This document shows, in pieces, positions 5,803-7,177 of a stretch of DNA of 7,177 bases. The position numbers and the translations under genes were made by a program. The DNA is taken from assembly GCA_030039975.1 (NCBI GenBank), contig JASHUO010000850.1, positions 1 through 7,177 on the forward strand. The letters are read 5' to 3'. Below the pieces are notes generated by a model that saw only the letters and a list, made by a program, of their open reading frames with translations, was not told where the DNA came from and made no database searches. Numbering within the stretch: position 1 is the stretch's first letter; each line of letters begins with the position of its first letter. This stretch comes from Alphaproteobacteria bacterium (GTDB lineage: Bacteria; Pseudomonadota; Alphaproteobacteria; ATCC43930; CGMCC-115725).

Positions 5803-7177
5803 CGTTATTACCGACAAGTCTGGCCGCTTCCGATTCTCGTTGGCGACAAGCCCTACGACCGTGGGGATGTGCAGTTCGACGCTGACGTCCAGGCACCCGT
5901 TCTTCGGCGTAAGCCGAACTACATTGATTATAGCGCGCAGAGCGTCTGCCGCCTCGTTTCGGACACTGCCCCTATTTAGCTCTTGGCGAAGATTTTCAAC
6001 CTTCGAATGGTAAATCGTCGCCAGATTGGCGGGGACCGCGACAGAGCGCGCTGACGACTTCTGGGTCAGCTCAACGAGCTGCTCTTGGCGCGCCTCCAAC
6101 ATACGCAGCTCCGACGAGACAGTGGCTGTCCGAATGCCTTCTTTAATCGCAGCAACTAGGTTCCTTATCTCGCGTTGGACCTTCGACAACTCCGCTTTAA
6201 TGTGGAGTTTGTCGGCGTTGGCATCTCTGAACGCCCGGCTCAGTTCCTTCCGGAAGTCCCTTACGAATGCCCTGACAAGGGGCGGTTGCATGAGATGCGT
6301 TTGGAGTCCACTCAGGACGGTGGCCTCGAGATCCTCGCGGTTGATGCGGATCACGTTGTCGCACGCACTCCCGCCCGATTCGTACATGCGTCCGCATCGC
6401 ATCGTCGTGTGAGCCCCGACTACATACCTGCCGCCGCAGGCGCCACAACGAACGATCCCCGAAAGGAGATATTTTGGCCGTCGGGCTTCTTCTGGCCGGA
6501 CTTGCCCACCCTTCTTCTGCGTCTTGTAAGCTGTCGAAGCTTGACGTGCCTTAACGGCCTTCCATAGGTCTTGGTCGATGATACGGAGTTCAGGGTGTTC
6601 GCACGTTACGCGCTGCTCCTTGCGTTTGATGGTCGTGATGGTCTTCTCAGTGTCCGGATCCAATGACTTTTGCGTCATGCCGTAACTGAACCGTCCGATA
6701 TACATTTCGTTATTTAGGATCCCGCTGTTTCGTCTCTTGTCGCCATTGATCGTGGATGCTACCCAGAGCTTGTCTTTCCCCCTCGGAGTTGGAATTCCGT
6801 CTGCGTTCAGTCCTGCAGCAATTGCCCGCGGCGAGACACCCTTAGCGTACTCAATGAAGATGCGCCGAACGACTTTGGCCTCGCTCTTGTTGATTTTCCG
6901 ACGGCCGCGGACAGGCATGCCGTCGGGGCCGCTCTCACTACGGTCCATATCATAACCGTACGCGAGCCCAACGATTGTACCCTTAGTGACGTGAAGCCTC
7001 GTACTTTCGCGAACGCGCTCTCGAAGGGCGTCCTGATGTTCGGCGTTCTGGAGGCTTCTCATAGCCACGTGGATTCGGGTGATCTTGCCATCTTGCAGGG
7101 TCCATAGCTCCACACCGGCGCCCTTGAGCTTCTTGTATATGCCGGGGGTGTGCTCTTGATCGCGCGAAACGCGATCC
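5767..7177 (-). CDS. Large serine recombinase, N-terminus off the window
   Basis: Site-specific DNA recombinase of the resolvase/invertase superfamily, probably the integrase and excisionase of the element entering at tRNA-Gly. The frame is open to the right edge and 469 residues are visible; it begins DRVSRDQEHT, the well-known stretch in the second half of the catalytic domain, so roughly 60-80 residues including the catalytic serine are missing. In order there follow the end of the catalytic domain and long helix (to about 65), the 'recombinase' DNA-binding domain (about 70-215), a zinc ribbon with cysteines at visible positions 244, 247, 261 and 272, a probable coiled coil (about 300-375) and a C-terminal tail. 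The last residues, VERVKGIEPSS, are the antisense translation of tRNA-Gly, with the TAA stop at 5767-5769. Codon use is far less GC-rich than that of the neighbours, which indicates transfer. Confidence 0.93.
   Translation of the reverse strand, partial: DRVSRDQEHTPGIYKKLKGAGVELWTLQDGKITRIHVAMRSLQNAEHQDALRERVRESTRLHVTKGTIVGLAYGYDMDRSESGPDGMPVRGRRKINKSEAKVVRRIFIEYAKGVSPRAIAAGLNADGIPTPRGKDKLWVASTINGDKRRNSGILNNEMYIGRFSYGMTQKSLDPDTEKTITTIKRKEQRVTCEHPELRIIDQDLWKAVKARQASTAYKTQKKGGQVRPEEARRPKYLLSGIVRCGACGGRYVVGAHTTMRCGRMYESGGSACDNVIRINREDLEATVLSGLQTHLMQPPLVRAFVRDFRKELSRAFRDANADKLHIKAELSKVQREIRNLVAAIKEGIRTATVSSELRMLEARQEQLVELTQKSSARSVAVPANLATIYHSKVENLRQELNRGSVRNEAADALRAIINVVRLTPKNGCLDVSVELHIPTVVGLVANENRKRPDLSVITVERVKGIEPSS
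5802..7177. mobile_element. One end of an island or prophage at tRNA-Gly
   Basis: The region starts at the tRNA 3' end and continues past the right edge. Evidence is the tRNA junction, the large serine recombinase and a fall in GC (single-line hand counts of 53%, 60% and 40% in 5941-6000, 6301-6360 and 6661-6720, against 77-78% in left-hand lines). No cargo gene is visible, so phage, integrative conjugative element and plain genomic island cannot be told apart. Confidence 0.7.

Noticed and set aside
6026..6567. Open frames of about 130 codons on the + strand opposite the recombinase
   Set aside because: The - strand frame encodes the recombinase domain, zinc ribbon and coiled coil continuously, so these are shadows.

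Overview
The window is 7177 bases of mostly GC-rich DNA (hand counts of single 60-base lines give about 77-78% GC in 1981-2040 and 5041-5100). It looks like the chromosome of an alphaproteobacterium, probably of the Hyphomicrobiales (Rhizobiales). This rests on the argD-argF-hslO gene order, the style of the proteins and the codon use; it is inferred without a database search.

Left block, + strand, 1-3506: the 3' part of argD (acetylornithine aminotransferase), argF (ornithine carbamoyltransferase, start codon inside the end of argD), hslO (redox-regulated chaperone Hsp33 with its four zinc cysteines) and an unrecognised small lipoprotein. The first three are packed as an operon. argD and argF supply consecutive parts of arginine synthesis: N-acetylornithine formation and, after deacetylation, carbamoylation of ornithine to citrulline. 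A short stem-loop sits at the argF stop codon.

Middle, 3507-4820: the lipoprotein gene converges on folE (GTP cyclohydrolase I, - strand), which lies 35 bases downstream of apaG (- strand); apaG and folE are probably cotranscribed. Between the convergent genes, 3507-3581 holds two head-to-head arrays of a 7-base repeat (ACTGANN) that fold into a 19-pair hairpin. The 151-base gap between apaG and the next gene holds a plausible promoter for apaG.

Right, 4821-5801: an alpha/beta-hydrolase gene on the + strand with an intact catalytic triad, then a complete tRNA-Gly gene (anticodon CCC, CCA encoded).

Right edge, 5802-7177: composition drops (about 53% GC in 5941-6000, 40% in 6661-6720) and one - strand gene fills the rest. 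It is a large serine recombinase whose N-terminal catalytic part lies beyond the window. Its reading frame runs into the tRNA gene on the opposite strand and ends at a stop codon in the tRNA anticodon arm. The simplest reading is a genomic island or prophage inserted at tRNA-Gly(CCC), with its recombinase at the tRNA-proximal end and its cargo beyond the right edge. This junction and the heptad hairpin are the two most interesting parts of the window. No CRISPR array, insertion sequence with visible ends or rRNA was seen.
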